Part shown: piece after piece, positions 34,738 through 43,492 of the stretch
Layout: each line of letters starts with the position of its first letter
How positions within the stretch are numbered: the first letter of the stretch is position 1
Assembly (NCBI GenBank): GCA_963780805.1
Contig: CAWADP010000009.1
Span: 868,001 to 932,000, forward strand
DNA: 64,000 nucleotides
Direction: 5' to 3'
Source of the DNA: JASHVB01 sp963780805
GTDB taxonomy: Bacteria > Pseudomonadota > Alphaproteobacteria > Acetobacterales > Acetobacteraceae
Position numbers and translations under genes: made by a program
The notes under the pieces: generated by a model
The model's database searches: none
What the model saw: only the letters and a program-made list of their open reading frames with translations
Told to the model about the DNA's origin: nothing

Positions 34738-35457
34738 ATGTCGGCACAGCGACCCATCCTGATCGTGGAAGACGACGAGGCGTTGCGCGAAGTCCTCGCA
34801 GAGCACCTCGCCGATGGTCACGGCTTCACCGTCGCGACGGCGGAAACCCTGGAGGAGGCCGACAAGGCCATCAACGAGCAGGATGCCCGCTTCGACGCGA
34901 TCATCCTCGACATCGGCCTGCCGGACGGCGACGGCTGCGACTATTGCGTCAGGCTGCGGCGGCAGGGACACAAGATGCCTGTCATCATGCTGACCGGCTC
35001 GGACGGCGAAGCGGACGTCGTGCGAGGTCTTGATTCCGGCGCGAACGACTATATCGCCAAGCCGTTCCGCGCCAACGAACTGCTGGCGCGCCTGCGCACG
35101 CAGTTGCGGTTGTTCGATGGCAGCGAGGAGGCGGTGTTCACCGTCGGACCTTATACCTTCCGTCCGGCGAAGAAGCTGCTGCAGGACCCTGCGAAGAATC
35201 GACGCATCCGGCTGACCGACAAGGAATCGGCGATCCTGAAGTTCCTGTATCGGTCGGATGCGCGGCCCGTGGGACGCGAGATCCTGCTGCACGAAGTGTG
35301 GGGCTATAATCCCGCCGTCACAACCCACACGCTTGAGACGCACATCTACCGCCTGCGCCAGAAGCTGGAGACCAATCCCGCGAACCCGACACTGCTGCTG
35401 ACGGAGCAAGGCGGCTATCGGCTGAACCTGCACATGGCGATCGCCGACGCCGCATAG
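34738..35457 (+). CDS. OmpR/PhoB-family response regulator (orphan)
   Basis: 239 residues: an N-terminal receiver (PILIVEDDEALREVL, phospho-acceptor Asp in IILDIGLPDGDG, MLTGSDGE, conserved Lys in DYIAKPFRANELLARL) and a C-terminal winged-helix DNA-binding domain (LTDKESAILKFLYRSDARPV, THTLETHIYRLRQKLE, GGYRLNL). GGGGGAG seven bases upstream fixes the start. No histidine kinase is encoded beside it. A short inverted repeat, ATGGCC-6-GGCCAT at about 34647-34665, lies in the upstream gap and could be an operator. Target genes unknown. Confidence 0.93.
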   Translation: MSAQRPILIVEDDEALREVLAEHLADGHGFTVATAETLEEADKAINEQDARFDAIILDIGLPDGDGCDYCVRLRRQGHKMPVIMLTGSDGEADVVRGLDSGANDYIAKPFRANELLARLRTQLRLFDGSEEAVFTVGPYTFRPAKKLLQDPAKNRRIRLTDKESAILKFLYRSDARPVGREILLHEVWGYNPAVTTHTLETHIYRLRQKLETNPANPTLLLTEQGGYRLNLHMAIADAA

Positions 35458-35613
35458 CGGCCCACCGGATCCCGACAACCGTTGTGAAGGCCGGGCGGCA
35501 GGGAGAGCATCCTCTTGCTGGGAAAGCGCAGACCCCACCGCCCGTGCCGCCCACTGCCCTTGCTGCCCTGGCACAACATGCAACCGGGCCTGCCAGTCCC
35601 GAGGGTCGCCGCG

Positions 35614-35955
35614 TCACACCGAGGCGAGCCGCGCCAGTGCCTCCTCGCGTGAAGGGTAGGTCAACAGCACATTGTTGAAGCCGCTCAGTTCGAGGACGTG
35701 ACGCACGGAGGCCGTCAGATTGCAAACCGCCATGCAACCACGCGCGTCCTCGGCACGGCGCGCAGCGAGCAGCAGTTGGCGGAGTCCAATGCTGCCGAGG
35801 TAGTCCAACTTCGAGGCTTCGATCAGCAGCCGCGAGCGGCCGGCACCGATCAGTGCGGTCAGCCGGTCGCCGAACCGCTTGGCTGACTCGGCATCGAGCC
35901 GGCCGTCAACCGCGACGACGGTGACATGCTCGCTGGCCTCTTCCGTCAGTGTCAT
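35614..35955 (-). CDS. STAS-domain anti-sigma-factor antagonist (SpoIIAA/RsbV-like)
   Basis: 113 residues forming one STAS domain: VVAVDGRLDAESAKRFGDRL, then LLIEASKLDYLGSIGLRQLL with the phosphorylatable Ser in the DYLGSIGLR motif. GGGAGGC precedes the ATG at 35955. It lies downstream of, and on the same strand as, the SLC23 permease whose C-terminus resembles an anti-sigma kinase, which suggests a partner-switching pair. No RsbU/SpoIIE phosphatase is visible in the window. Confidence 0.9.
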   Translation of the reverse strand: MTLTEEASEHVTVVAVDGRLDAESAKRFGDRLTALIGAGRSRLLIEASKLDYLGSIGLRQLLLAARRAEDARGCMAVCNLTASVRHVLELSGFNNVLLTYPSREEALARLASV

Positions 35956-35991
35956 GCGGGCCTCCCACTCCTGCGGCGCACCATTCACAGC

Positions 35992-36095
35992 ATCAGCACA
36001 CCCGGCGCGTCAGCACACCTGGCGCATCAGCACACCTGGCGCATCAGCACACCTGGCGCGTCAGCACACCTGGCGCATCAGCACACCCGGCCGAC
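35992..36095. repeat. 17-bp tandem array between the STAS and permease genes
   Basis: Six units of cagcacacctggcgcat start at 35994, 36011, 36028, 36045, 36062 and 36079, nearly identical. The array occupies most of the 175-base gap between the permease stop and the STAS start, so it would lie in the mRNA linking the two genes. Confidence 0.93.
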
Positions 36096-36130
36096 TGCGA
36101 CATGCGTCACCGCCATCCCAGGCCATCTGC

Positions 36131-37837
36131 TCAATGCTGGAACTGGAAGCGTACGACGCAGGTCTCGCCGCGTCGAGATGCCGTTGTCCGGTCCGCATTG
36201 TGCCGCAGCAGGAAGCCCGCGAGAAGTCTGGCGGCGTCCTCACTCTCGCGGATCTCGGTTTCGCTGGGCCGCCGCTCCGGCAGCTCGAGCAAGACACCAT
36301 CGTAGCGTGCCTCGACCGCGAGATTGAACTCGTCGAAGCTGCCCGACAGCGCGATCCGCCCGCGGGGTTCGCAGTTCTCCGCGATGACTTCGATCAGTTG
36401 CTGTGCCGCAAAGCTGGCACGGGTGATGATGTCGCGCCGTGCACCCCACAGGCCGCCCAGGCCCTCGATGAAGCTATGGACAGCGTCGAAGTCGATCTGC
36501 GACGGCACGACCTCCAGCACCGATCGGCGCCGCGCGCCGGCACGGAAGGCGAGGTTCAGCACGAAGGCGACGGCCGTGCCGAGCACCAGCGGCGAGCCGA
36601 TCACCGGCGCCACCGAAGCCGGCACGGCGTGAAACACCGCGGGGAACGCTTCCACCGCCACGCCGGTGAGAACCCCCATGCCGACAACCAGCGTCCGCCG
36701 GGCATCGAGCATGCGGGAGGCTATCGTCTCGATGCCGCTCTTGAGAATGGCGCAGGACGTGAACAGGAAGGCGGCGCCGACCACGGGGCGCGGCATCAGC
36801 AGGAAGCAGTGCATCAGGTCGGGGATGAAGGCCATCGCGATGAAGATGACGCTGACCGCATAAGCCACGACGCGTGACGCCACCCCGGCCGCCTCGTTCA
36901 GCCCGACGGCTGCGGCGGAGATGTTGGTGCCGACGGAGCAAAACAGGCCGCTGAGCAAGGTGGCGAGGCCGTCGGCCAGCACGCCACGGCGGATGCGCTG
37001 CACGTCGGGCCGCACCCAGTCCGGATCGGCCTGACGCTCCGCGGCCGTGATCAGGGCGGCGGCCTTCAACGTGTTGGCCATGGCGGCGACAAAGAACGGA
37101 GCGAACAGTACGGCGCTGAACGACCAGCCGAAGTAGTCCACGCGTGGGAATGCCAGCACTGGCAGGCTGGCGAATTGTCCCAGTTCGCTGCGAGGAAGCA
37201 AACCGGCCGGCATCGCGGTGATGGCACCGGCAACCATCCCGATGAGCACGCAGCACGCCCGGATCAGGCCGCGCCCCCACACACTTGCACCGATCATGAC
37301 CAGCAGAGTGATCGCCGCGACCGTCCAGTGCCCCGAGGCCGGCGGATGACCCGATCCGGTGGTCAGCAGATAACGGTAGCCCAGCATGCCGTTCTCGACT
37401 CCCACCAGCACGATGACGACGCCGGCGAGTTCGGGCGGCATCAGCACGCGCAGGCGATTTATCGACCGCGAGATCACGGCTTCCATGGCGCCGCCGAGCA
37501 TTGTCATGCCGGCCACCATCGACAGGCCCCCGAGATGCACCGCCGCCAGGGTTGGGCCGACATAAACCGCGGTCATCGTGCTGGGAACGAGATAGCCGCT
37601 GCCGACCGGTCCTTTCGGCAGGGCCTGCAGCGTTGCGCCGATGGCCAGGACGATCACCGACCAGCTCAACACGCTATCGGCGACCGCGGACGGAACGTGC
37701 GCTTCACCTGCCATGATCAGCGGCAGAAGCAGGCTTCCGGAGAGCACCGCGACATATTGCAGCGCATTGCTGATGATGACGGCGCGAGGCGGAATATCCG
37801 CCACACCGAATTGCAGGGCTGCCGGCTTGCGGGTCAT
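36131..37837 (-). CDS. SLC23/NCS2 nucleobase permease fused to a degenerate GHKL (anti-sigma kinase-like) domain
   Basis: 568 residues. Residues ~15-435 are a nucleobase:cation symporter-2 type permease with some 12-14 helices (ISNALQYVAVLSGSLLLPLI, LPKGPVGSGYLVPSTMTAVY, MANTLKAAALITAAERQAD, CSVGTNISAAAVGLN). Residues ~440-568 are a soluble domain (ITRASFAAQQLIEVIAENCE, GRIALSGSFDEFNLAVEARY, GETCVVRFQFQ) that resembles an RsbW/HATPase_c fold with a poor N-box and no clear G1 box. The fusion and the neighbouring STAS gene suggest regulation of, or by, transport. That functional link is inference; the permease assignment is firm. Confidence 0.85.
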   Translation of the reverse strand: MTRKPAALQFGVADIPPRAVIISNALQYVAVLSGSLLLPLIMAGEAHVPSAVADSVLSWSVIVLAIGATLQALPKGPVGSGYLVPSTMTAVYVGPTLAAVHLGGLSMVAGMTMLGGAMEAVISRSINRLRVLMPPELAGVVIVLVGVENGMLGYRYLLTTGSGHPPASGHWTVAAITLLVMIGASVWGRGLIRACCVLIGMVAGAITAMPAGLLPRSELGQFASLPVLAFPRVDYFGWSFSAVLFAPFFVAAMANTLKAAALITAAERQADPDWVRPDVQRIRRGVLADGLATLLSGLFCSVGTNISAAAVGLNEAAGVASRVVAYAVSVIFIAMAFIPDLMHCFLLMPRPVVGAAFLFTSCAILKSGIETIASRMLDARRTLVVGMGVLTGVAVEAFPAVFHAVPASVAPVIGSPLVLGTAVAFVLNLAFRAGARRRSVLEVVPSQIDFDAVHSFIEGLGGLWGARRDIITRASFAAQQLIEVIAENCEPRGRIALSGSFDEFNLAVEARYDGVLLELPERRPSETEIRESEDAARLLAGFLLRHNADRTTASRRGETCVVRFQFQH

Positions 37838-37954
37838 GCAATTGCGGAGAGTGGCTCGGTTGGCGGGATGCCAGTAATCACCGCCGCGACGCGCTGGTCA
37901 AGTGAGCCGTGGCCCCTGCTTGCGCCCGGCCGCTGAACTCGCATCTTATCCATT

Positions 37955-39871
37955 ATGATTATCGGCACCGCCGGCCACATCGACCACGGCAAGACCGCGC
38001 TGGTGAAGGCGCTCACCGGCATCGATGCCGACCGGCTCGCGGAAGAAAAGCGGCGCGGCATCACCATCGATCTCGGCTTCGCCTATACCGACACGCCGCG
38101 TGGCACGTTCGGCTTCGTCGACGTGCCAGGCCATGAGCGGTTCGTGCACACCATGCTCGCCGGTGCCACCGGCATCGATGCGGCACTGTTGGTGGTGGCA
38201 CTGAACGATGGCGTCATGCCGCAGACTCGCGAGCACGCCGCGATTCTAGACTTGCTCGGCATCGACCGCGGCATCGTCGCATTGACCAAGGCCGACATCG
38301 CCGGCGGCAATCTTTCCCCCGTTGCCGCCGAGGTGAAGGCGCTGCTTGCCACGACCGGATTGCACGACGCGCCCATCCTGCCGGTCAGTGCCGTCACCGG
38401 CGAGGGCATCGCCGCGCTGACCGGCGCGCTGGAGGAGCTGGGTCCAAGGCAACGCGACGCCAGCGGTTATCCTCGGCTGGCGGTTGATCGGGCCTTTACG
38501 TTGTCGGGCGCGGGGCTGGTCGTCACCGGCACGCTGGTTGCCGGCCGCATCGAGGTGGAGGACCGGCTGATGCTGTCGCCACCCGGGCTGGAACTGCGCG
38601 TGCGGGGCCTGCACGCGCAAAACCGCTCCGCGACCGTTGCGATGACCGGACAGCGGGTCGCACTGAATATCGCCGGGCCGCGCCTGTCGAAGGATGCGGT
38701 GACGCGCGGCGACTGGGTGCTGCATCCGGACATCCATGCTCCGACCGCGTCGCTGGACGCGCAGCTGCGCGTGCTGGTGGATGAACCGGCGGCGCTGCGG
38801 GCGGATACGCCGGTGCACCTGCATCTCGGCGCGGCGCATGTCATGGCGCGCGTGCATCCGTTGGACCGCGACCGCATCCGGCCGGGCGAGGAGGCCTTCG
38901 TGCGGCTGGCGCTGGACCGGCCCATCGGCGCGCTGGCCGGCGACCGGCTGGTGCTGCGCGATGCGGGCGCCAGCCGCACGATCGGCGGCGGCAATGTCAT
39001 CGATCCGTTCCCGCCGGCGCGCGGCCGCCGCACGCCGGCGCGCCTGGCGCAGCTTGCCGCATTGCGGCCCGCGGCGAATGAGGTCGCGCTACGGCAGTTG
39101 CTGGCACTGCCGCCGGGCTGGACGGACCACGCCCGCTTCCTGCGGTCGCGCAACCTTCCCGCCACGGTGGCCGAGTCCGTGCGGGCCGCCGTCCCCGCCG
39201 TCGCAGTTGCCGATTTGCTGATGGCGCCCGCCACGCGCGAGGGACTGCAACAAGACCTGCTGCGGACGCTGGCCGCGTGGCACGCCGGCGCGCCCGACCA
39301 GCCGGGGCTGCAGCCGGAACGGTTACGCCTGCAACTGGCGCTGCGCCCGCCTCCGGCGTCGTTCCGTGCGCTTCTCGAGACGCTGTTGCGGCGAGGCACG
39401 GTACGGCAGGACGGGCCATGGCTGCGTCTCACCACCCACCAGATCCGCCTGTCCGCCGCCGATGAGCGCCTGTGGCCAGGTGTCCGCGCCCTGCTCGCCG
39501 CCGAGCGCTTCCGTCCGCCGCGCACGCGCGACCTGGCGCAGGCGCTGTCGCTGCCGGAACCGGCGATGCGCGCGGCACTGAAGCGTCTGCAGCGCGTCGG
39601 CTTGCTGATCGAAGTGGCACCGGATCATTTCTTCCTGCGCGAGACGGTGGCGGAGATGGCGACGATCGCCGCTGAGGCTGCCAGGAACGATCCCGGATCC
39701 CAACTCACGGCCGCATCGTTCCGTGACCGTCTCGACAATGGCCGGAAGGTGGCGATCCAGATTCTGGAATACTTCGACCGCATCGGCTTGACCGCCCGCG
39801 CCGGTGACGTACGTCTTGTGCGGGAGGATCGGCTGGCGATGTTCGGTCCCGCCGCATCTTCCACACCATGA
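37955..39871 (+). CDS. selB: Selenocysteine-specific translation elongation factor
   Basis: A 638-residue GTPase that brings selenocysteyl-tRNA to in-frame UGA codons. GTPase motifs are GTAGHIDHGKTALVKALTG, RGITIDLGF, DVPGHERFVHTM and LTKAD. EF-Tu-like domains 2 and 3 follow (~170-340), then winged-helix repeats that bind SECIS RNA (for example RFRPPRTRDLAQALSLPEPAM and TAASFRDRLDNGRKVAIQIL near the end). No selA, selC, selD or formate dehydrogenase gene is seen here, so they must lie elsewhere. The start is 117 bases from the divergent permease gene. Confidence 0.93.
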   Translation: MIIGTAGHIDHGKTALVKALTGIDADRLAEEKRRGITIDLGFAYTDTPRGTFGFVDVPGHERFVHTMLAGATGIDAALLVVALNDGVMPQTREHAAILDLLGIDRGIVALTKADIAGGNLSPVAAEVKALLATTGLHDAPILPVSAVTGEGIAALTGALEELGPRQRDASGYPRLAVDRAFTLSGAGLVVTGTLVAGRIEVEDRLMLSPPGLELRVRGLHAQNRSATVAMTGQRVALNIAGPRLSKDAVTRGDWVLHPDIHAPTASLDAQLRVLVDEPAALRADTPVHLHLGAAHVMARVHPLDRDRIRPGEEAFVRLALDRPIGALAGDRLVLRDAGASRTIGGGNVIDPFPPARGRRTPARLAQLAALRPAANEVALRQLLALPPGWTDHARFLRSRNLPATVAESVRAAVPAVAVADLLMAPATREGLQQDLLRTLAAWHAGAPDQPGLQPERLRLQLALRPPPASFRALLETLLRRGTVRQDGPWLRLTTHQIRLSAADERLWPGVRALLAAERFRPPRTRDLAQALSLPEPAMRAALKRLQRVGLLIEVAPDHFFLRETVAEMATIAAEAARNDPGSQLTAASFRDRLDNGRKVAIQILEYFDRIGLTARAGDVRLVREDRLAMFGPAASSTP

Positions 39872-40162
39872 AGGGTGGTGCCTCGCGTGATTTGAGCAAA
39901 AGGGGATCTCCGTTTGGGTTGTGGCCGAAAGCACACGCGAGCGCGTCGCCTTGACGATTTTGGCATTTTTGCGGCGGCGGATGCATTTTCCGGTTGCGGT
40001 GACTCTGCTGAACCGGGCAAATATCCCGGGTGCGCGCTTCACGGGTTGGGGAAGACGAAGTCGCAAGTCGGGCACTTGCATTGGTGAGACGGCTCGTTTG
40101 TCGTGCAGCCTCTGCCGGTGGCGCGCATAACCGGTCATTCTCGTTTCGAAGTGGGTATGCCT

Positions 40163-40357
40163 ATGTCGCAAACTGGCGCGTTCTCGGTTGAGGAACACGT
40201 GCACGGAGAGACCGTTTGGGTCGCGATTCGCGCCCGCGGCGCCGAATGGTCCTGGCTGACGCCGCAGGAAGCCGCACGCCTGGGCCGCGAGTGGGTGGAG
40301 AAATACGGGGCGACGGAACGCAATCATTCTGTTCCGCATCTGCTGGCCGCGGAATAA
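40163..40357 (+). CDS. Small conserved-looking hypothetical protein
   Basis: A 64-residue acidic protein, MSQTGAFSVEEHVHGETVWV and on to HSVPHLLAAE. It is rich in Glu/Trp, with a probable beta-strand N-terminal half and a helix (TPQEAARLGREWVEKYG). An ATG two codons upstream (40157) is an alternative. No known domain recognised. The 291 bases before it, after selB, hold nothing I can identify and do not look like tRNA-Sec. Confidence 0.55.
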   Translation: MSQTGAFSVEEHVHGETVWVAIRARGAEWSWLTPQEAARLGREWVEKYGATERNHSVPHLLAAE

Positions 40358-40386
40358 AACTCGACGCGCCATGCGGTCGCCTGTGT

Positions 40387-40512
40387 CCGTCATGGCCGGG
40401 CTTGACCCGGCCAACTACGCAGGTTCGTCTGGGACCGTTTGGCACCGCAAGCGCCCGATCCGCGGAATAACCGGGCCAAGCCAAGCCAGGTCAAGCCCGG
40501 ACATGACGGTCG
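40387..40512. repeat. Palindromic repeat, family D
   Basis: Inverted arms ccgtcatggccgggcttgac at about 40388-40407 and, on the other side, gtcaagcccggacatgacgg ending at about 40512. This occupies most of the gap between the small gene and the convergent binding-protein gene. Similar GC-rich palindromes are common in alphaproteobacteria; it may also act as a bidirectional terminator. Confidence 0.75.
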
Positions 40513-40522
40513 ACGACGTGGG

Positions 40523-41740
40523 TTATGTTGCGAACTTGCACTTATCGAGCAGGGGGTGCAGCACTTCGGCTGGCGGCGTGGTCGCCAGCACGTTGTAGAT
40601 GTCCCATTCCATTTTGCTCTCGGCCGGCGTCTTGACCTGCAGCAGGTAGCTCGGGAACTCACCGCGGCCATCGGCGCGGATGCCGCCCTTGCCGAACGCG
40701 TCGTCGTTGGTCGGGATCGCCTTCATCCGTGTCACCGTCGCGCGGCCGCTCTTCTTCGCGGTCTTGGCACCCATCGCCCCGACCGTCTTCAGATAGTGCA
40801 GCGTGATCCCATAGGCACTGGCATGCGCCTGGCTGGGATAGTTGTGCGGCGTACGCGGCAGCACGCGCTTGGTGAAGGCGCGGGTGTGGTCGTTCATGTT
40901 CCAGTAGAAGGTTTCGCTGGTGATCAGGCCCTGCGCCGTCTCCAGCCCGATCGAGTGCGCGTCCTGCAGGAACATGATCAGCGGCGCGATCGTCATCTTC
41001 TGGTTCAGCCCGAACTCGTGCGCCTGCTTCACGCAGTTCACCGTGTCCAGGCCGGCATTGGCCAGACCCAGAACCTGTGCGTCGCTCGCCATCGCCTGCT
41101 GCAGGAAGGCGGAGAAGTCGGTGGTTTCCGGGAACGGATAGCGCGCCGCGCCCCGCACCTCGCCACCCATCGACTTGACCACCGCCGCCGTTTGTTCCTC
41201 CAGCGAGTGGCCGAACACATAGTCGGCGGTGACGAACGTCCAGATCTTCTTGCCCTGCTTCACCAGTGCGCCACCGGTCGAGTGCGCCTTCTCGTAAGTA
41301 TCGAAACTCCAGACGATCGTGTTAGGGCTGCACTGCGTCGAGGTGATCTCCATCGCCGCGGCGCTGGCGTTCAGCATGATCTTGTCTTTTTCCTTCGCCA
41401 CCTGCGACACGGCCAGAGCGACCGACGAGGTTGGCACGTCGATGATCGCATCGACACCCTCATCGAACCATTGCCGTGCGATGGAAGCGGCAACGTCCGG
41501 CTTGTTCTGATGGTCGGCGGAACGGAACGCGACTTCGAAACCATGCGACGTGCCGATCTCGTCGATCGCCTGCTGCGAGCAGGCGATCGAGGTCGGGCCA
41601 GTGTTGTCGCGATAGGTGCCCGACAGGTCGGTCAGCACGCCGACGCTGATCGTGGGCTTGGTTTGGGCGCGGGCACGGATGACCGGCACGGCGGTCAACG
41701 CGGCGGCACCACCGAGCAAGCGACGACGAGACAACTTCAT
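40523..41740 (-). CDS. Tat-exported ABC transporter substrate-binding protein (Leu/Ile/Val-binding type), copy 1
   Basis: A 405-residue periplasmic binding protein of the Peripla_BP_6 family. Its Tat signal (MKLSRRRLLGGAAALTAVPV, cleavage after ARA) and body (VGVLTDLSGTYRDNTGP, DHQNKPDVAASIARQW, TADYVFGHSLEEQ, LGLANAGLDTVN) suit binding of branched-chain amino acids, aromatic acids or amides. Closely similar to the next gene; the two probably arose by tandem duplication. No permease or ATPase genes adjoin, so the transporter partners must be encoded elsewhere. Confidence 0.9.
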   Translation of the reverse strand: MKLSRRRLLGGAAALTAVPVIRARAQTKPTISVGVLTDLSGTYRDNTGPTSIACSQQAIDEIGTSHGFEVAFRSADHQNKPDVAASIARQWFDEGVDAIIDVPTSSVALAVSQVAKEKDKIMLNASAAAMEITSTQCSPNTIVWSFDTYEKAHSTGGALVKQGKKIWTFVTADYVFGHSLEEQTAAVVKSMGGEVRGAARYPFPETTDFSAFLQQAMASDAQVLGLANAGLDTVNCVKQAHEFGLNQKMTIAPLIMFLQDAHSIGLETAQGLITSETFYWNMNDHTRAFTKRVLPRTPHNYPSQAHASAYGITLHYLKTVGAMGAKTAKKSGRATVTRMKAIPTNDDAFGKGGIRADGRGEFPSYLLQVKTPAESKMEWDIYNVLATTPPAEVLHPLLDKCKFAT

Positions 41741-41817
41741 GGAATTATACCCCCCCAGGGTGTGTGCGCTCTTGTGACGACCGAAGATTATGGGGGAAGA
41801 ATTGGTGCCCGTCCATT

Positions 41818-41892
41818 GAAGCGCCACAGCAGAAGCGCCACAGCAGAAGCGCCACAGCAGAAGCGCCACAGCTGAAGCGCCACAGCGCGCAT
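41818..41892. repeat. 15-bp tandem array upstream of binding-protein copy 1
   Basis: Five units of gaagcgccacagcag, the last two with one or two changes. It lies 78 bases upstream of the start codon at 41740, on the side where the promoter of this minus-strand gene should be. The 264-base gap holds no gene. Confidence 0.93.
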
Positions 41893-42004
41893 CCCCGAGG
41901 TCGTCGCATGGCGCAGCGCGGCATTTCCGCCGGCGTGAGGAAAAGCACTAAAGACGGCCGCGACACGGATGGCGGCCCCGCGGCCGCCATCCGCGAAGGC
42001 GGAG

Positions 42005-43234
42005 TTACACCTTGGTCGGAAACTCACACTTGTCGTTCAACGGATGGATGACCTCGGAGGGCGGCGACACCAGCACCGGATTGAAGACGTCCCACGCCAT
42101 CTTGCTCTCCGATGGCTTCTTCACCCGCCATTGATAAGCAGGGAACATGCCGCGTCCGTCCGCGCGGACGCTGCCCTTGCCGAAGGCGTCGTCGTCGGTC
42201 GGCATGGACTTCATCATCGCCACTGTGTCGCGCCCGCTCTTCTTTGCGGCCGCTCCACCCATGGCCGCCACCGCCTTCAGATAATGCAACGTCTCCGCAT
42301 AGCAGGAGGCATGCGCCATGTTCGGATAGGCGCCGTTGGACATCTCGGGCAGAATCCGCTTGGTGAAGGCGCGCGTGCGATCGTTGTGGTCCCAGTAGAA
42401 CGATGTGGTGCAGGTCAGGCCCTGCGCAGTCTGCAGCCCCAGCGAATGCACGTCGGTGATAAAGATCAGCAGCGGGCAGATCTTCATCGTTTGACTCAGC
42501 CCGAACTCATGCGCCTGTTTGATACTGTTCACCGTATCCAGGCCGGCATTTGCCAACCCCAGCACCTGCGCACCCGAAGCCTGTGCCTGTTGCAGATAAG
42601 ACGCAAAATCGGTGGTGTCAGGGAACGGATAACGCAGCTTGCCCAGCACCTTGCCGCCCGCCTTTTCCACCAGCGCCGCCGTCTGCTCTTCCAGGATGTG
42701 GCCGAAGACGTAGTCGGCGGTGATGAAAAACCAGGTCTTGCCGCCCGCCTTCACAGTGGAACCTCCCTGCGACTGCGCCATCATGTAGGTGTCGAAACTC
42801 CAGACGATGGTGTTGGGGCTGCACTGCTTGTCCGTCAGATCCGTCGTGGTGGCGGACCCGTTCAGCATGATTTTGTCCTTTTCCTTCACCACCTGCGCCA
42901 CCGCCAGTGCGACGGACGATGTCGGCACGTCCACCAGCGCGTCCACGCCCTGGTCGCACCACTCCCGCGCGATGGTGGAAGCGACGTCCGGCTTGTTCTG
43001 ATGGTCCGCGCTGATCACTTCCACATCGAAGCCATGCGCCGACGGGTTGAACTCCGTCACTGCCTGGCGCGTGCAGGCGACGGAACCGGGGCCGGTGTTG
43101 TCGCGATACGTACCCGACAGGTCGGTCAGCACACCGAGCCTGATCTTGGGTTTTGCCTGAGCGTGGGCGCGCAGAAGCGGGACGGTCGATAGCGCGGCAG
43201 CACCGCCCAACAGCAGGCGACGTGAGACTTGCAT
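42005..43234 (-). CDS. Tat-exported ABC transporter substrate-binding protein (Leu/Ile/Val-binding type), copy 2
   Basis: A 409-residue paralogue of copy 1 with the same layout: Tat signal MQVSRRLLLGGAAALSTVPL, LGVLTDLSGTYRDNTGPGS, DHQNKPDVASTIAREW, CSPNTIVWSFDTY, TADYVFGHILEEQ and the C-terminal HPLNDKCEF. GGGAGGAA precedes the ATG. Ligand unknown. Changes around the likely ligand pocket suggest the copies bind different compounds, but this cannot be resolved by eye. Confidence 0.9.
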   Translation of the reverse strand: MQVSRRLLLGGAAALSTVPLLRAHAQAKPKIRLGVLTDLSGTYRDNTGPGSVACTRQAVTEFNPSAHGFDVEVISADHQNKPDVASTIAREWCDQGVDALVDVPTSSVALAVAQVVKEKDKIMLNGSATTTDLTDKQCSPNTIVWSFDTYMMAQSQGGSTVKAGGKTWFFITADYVFGHILEEQTAALVEKAGGKVLGKLRYPFPDTTDFASYLQQAQASGAQVLGLANAGLDTVNSIKQAHEFGLSQTMKICPLLIFITDVHSLGLQTAQGLTCTTSFYWDHNDRTRAFTKRILPEMSNGAYPNMAHASCYAETLHYLKAVAAMGGAAAKKSGRDTVAMMKSMPTDDDAFGKGSVRADGRGMFPAYQWRVKKPSESKMAWDVFNPVLVSPPSEVIHPLNDKCEFPTKV

Positions 43235-43492
43235 GGACTGGTTCCTCCCTTGAACGTCCCCGTTTGAAAGTCGTTCCGCGGCTGCGCCGGCGGCAGCCAT
43301 CACGATGGCGGCGAGTTTGTTGCGTTCCGACCACACAACCCACGGCACAACCCACGGCACGATAGCAGAGGGGTCGGTGGCGCGGCACCCGCCGCGCTTA
43401 TTCCATGCGGCACCCGCCGCACTTATTCCATATGATGCGGCGGCGATCCAGCCGCCCCTGTGAATGATGCGGCGGCGGTCAGGCCGCGGCGA

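Noticed and set aside
39872..40156. Possible selC tRNA after selB
   Set aside because: No acceptor-stem pairing, TTCGA loop or CCA of a 90-base tRNA could be found.
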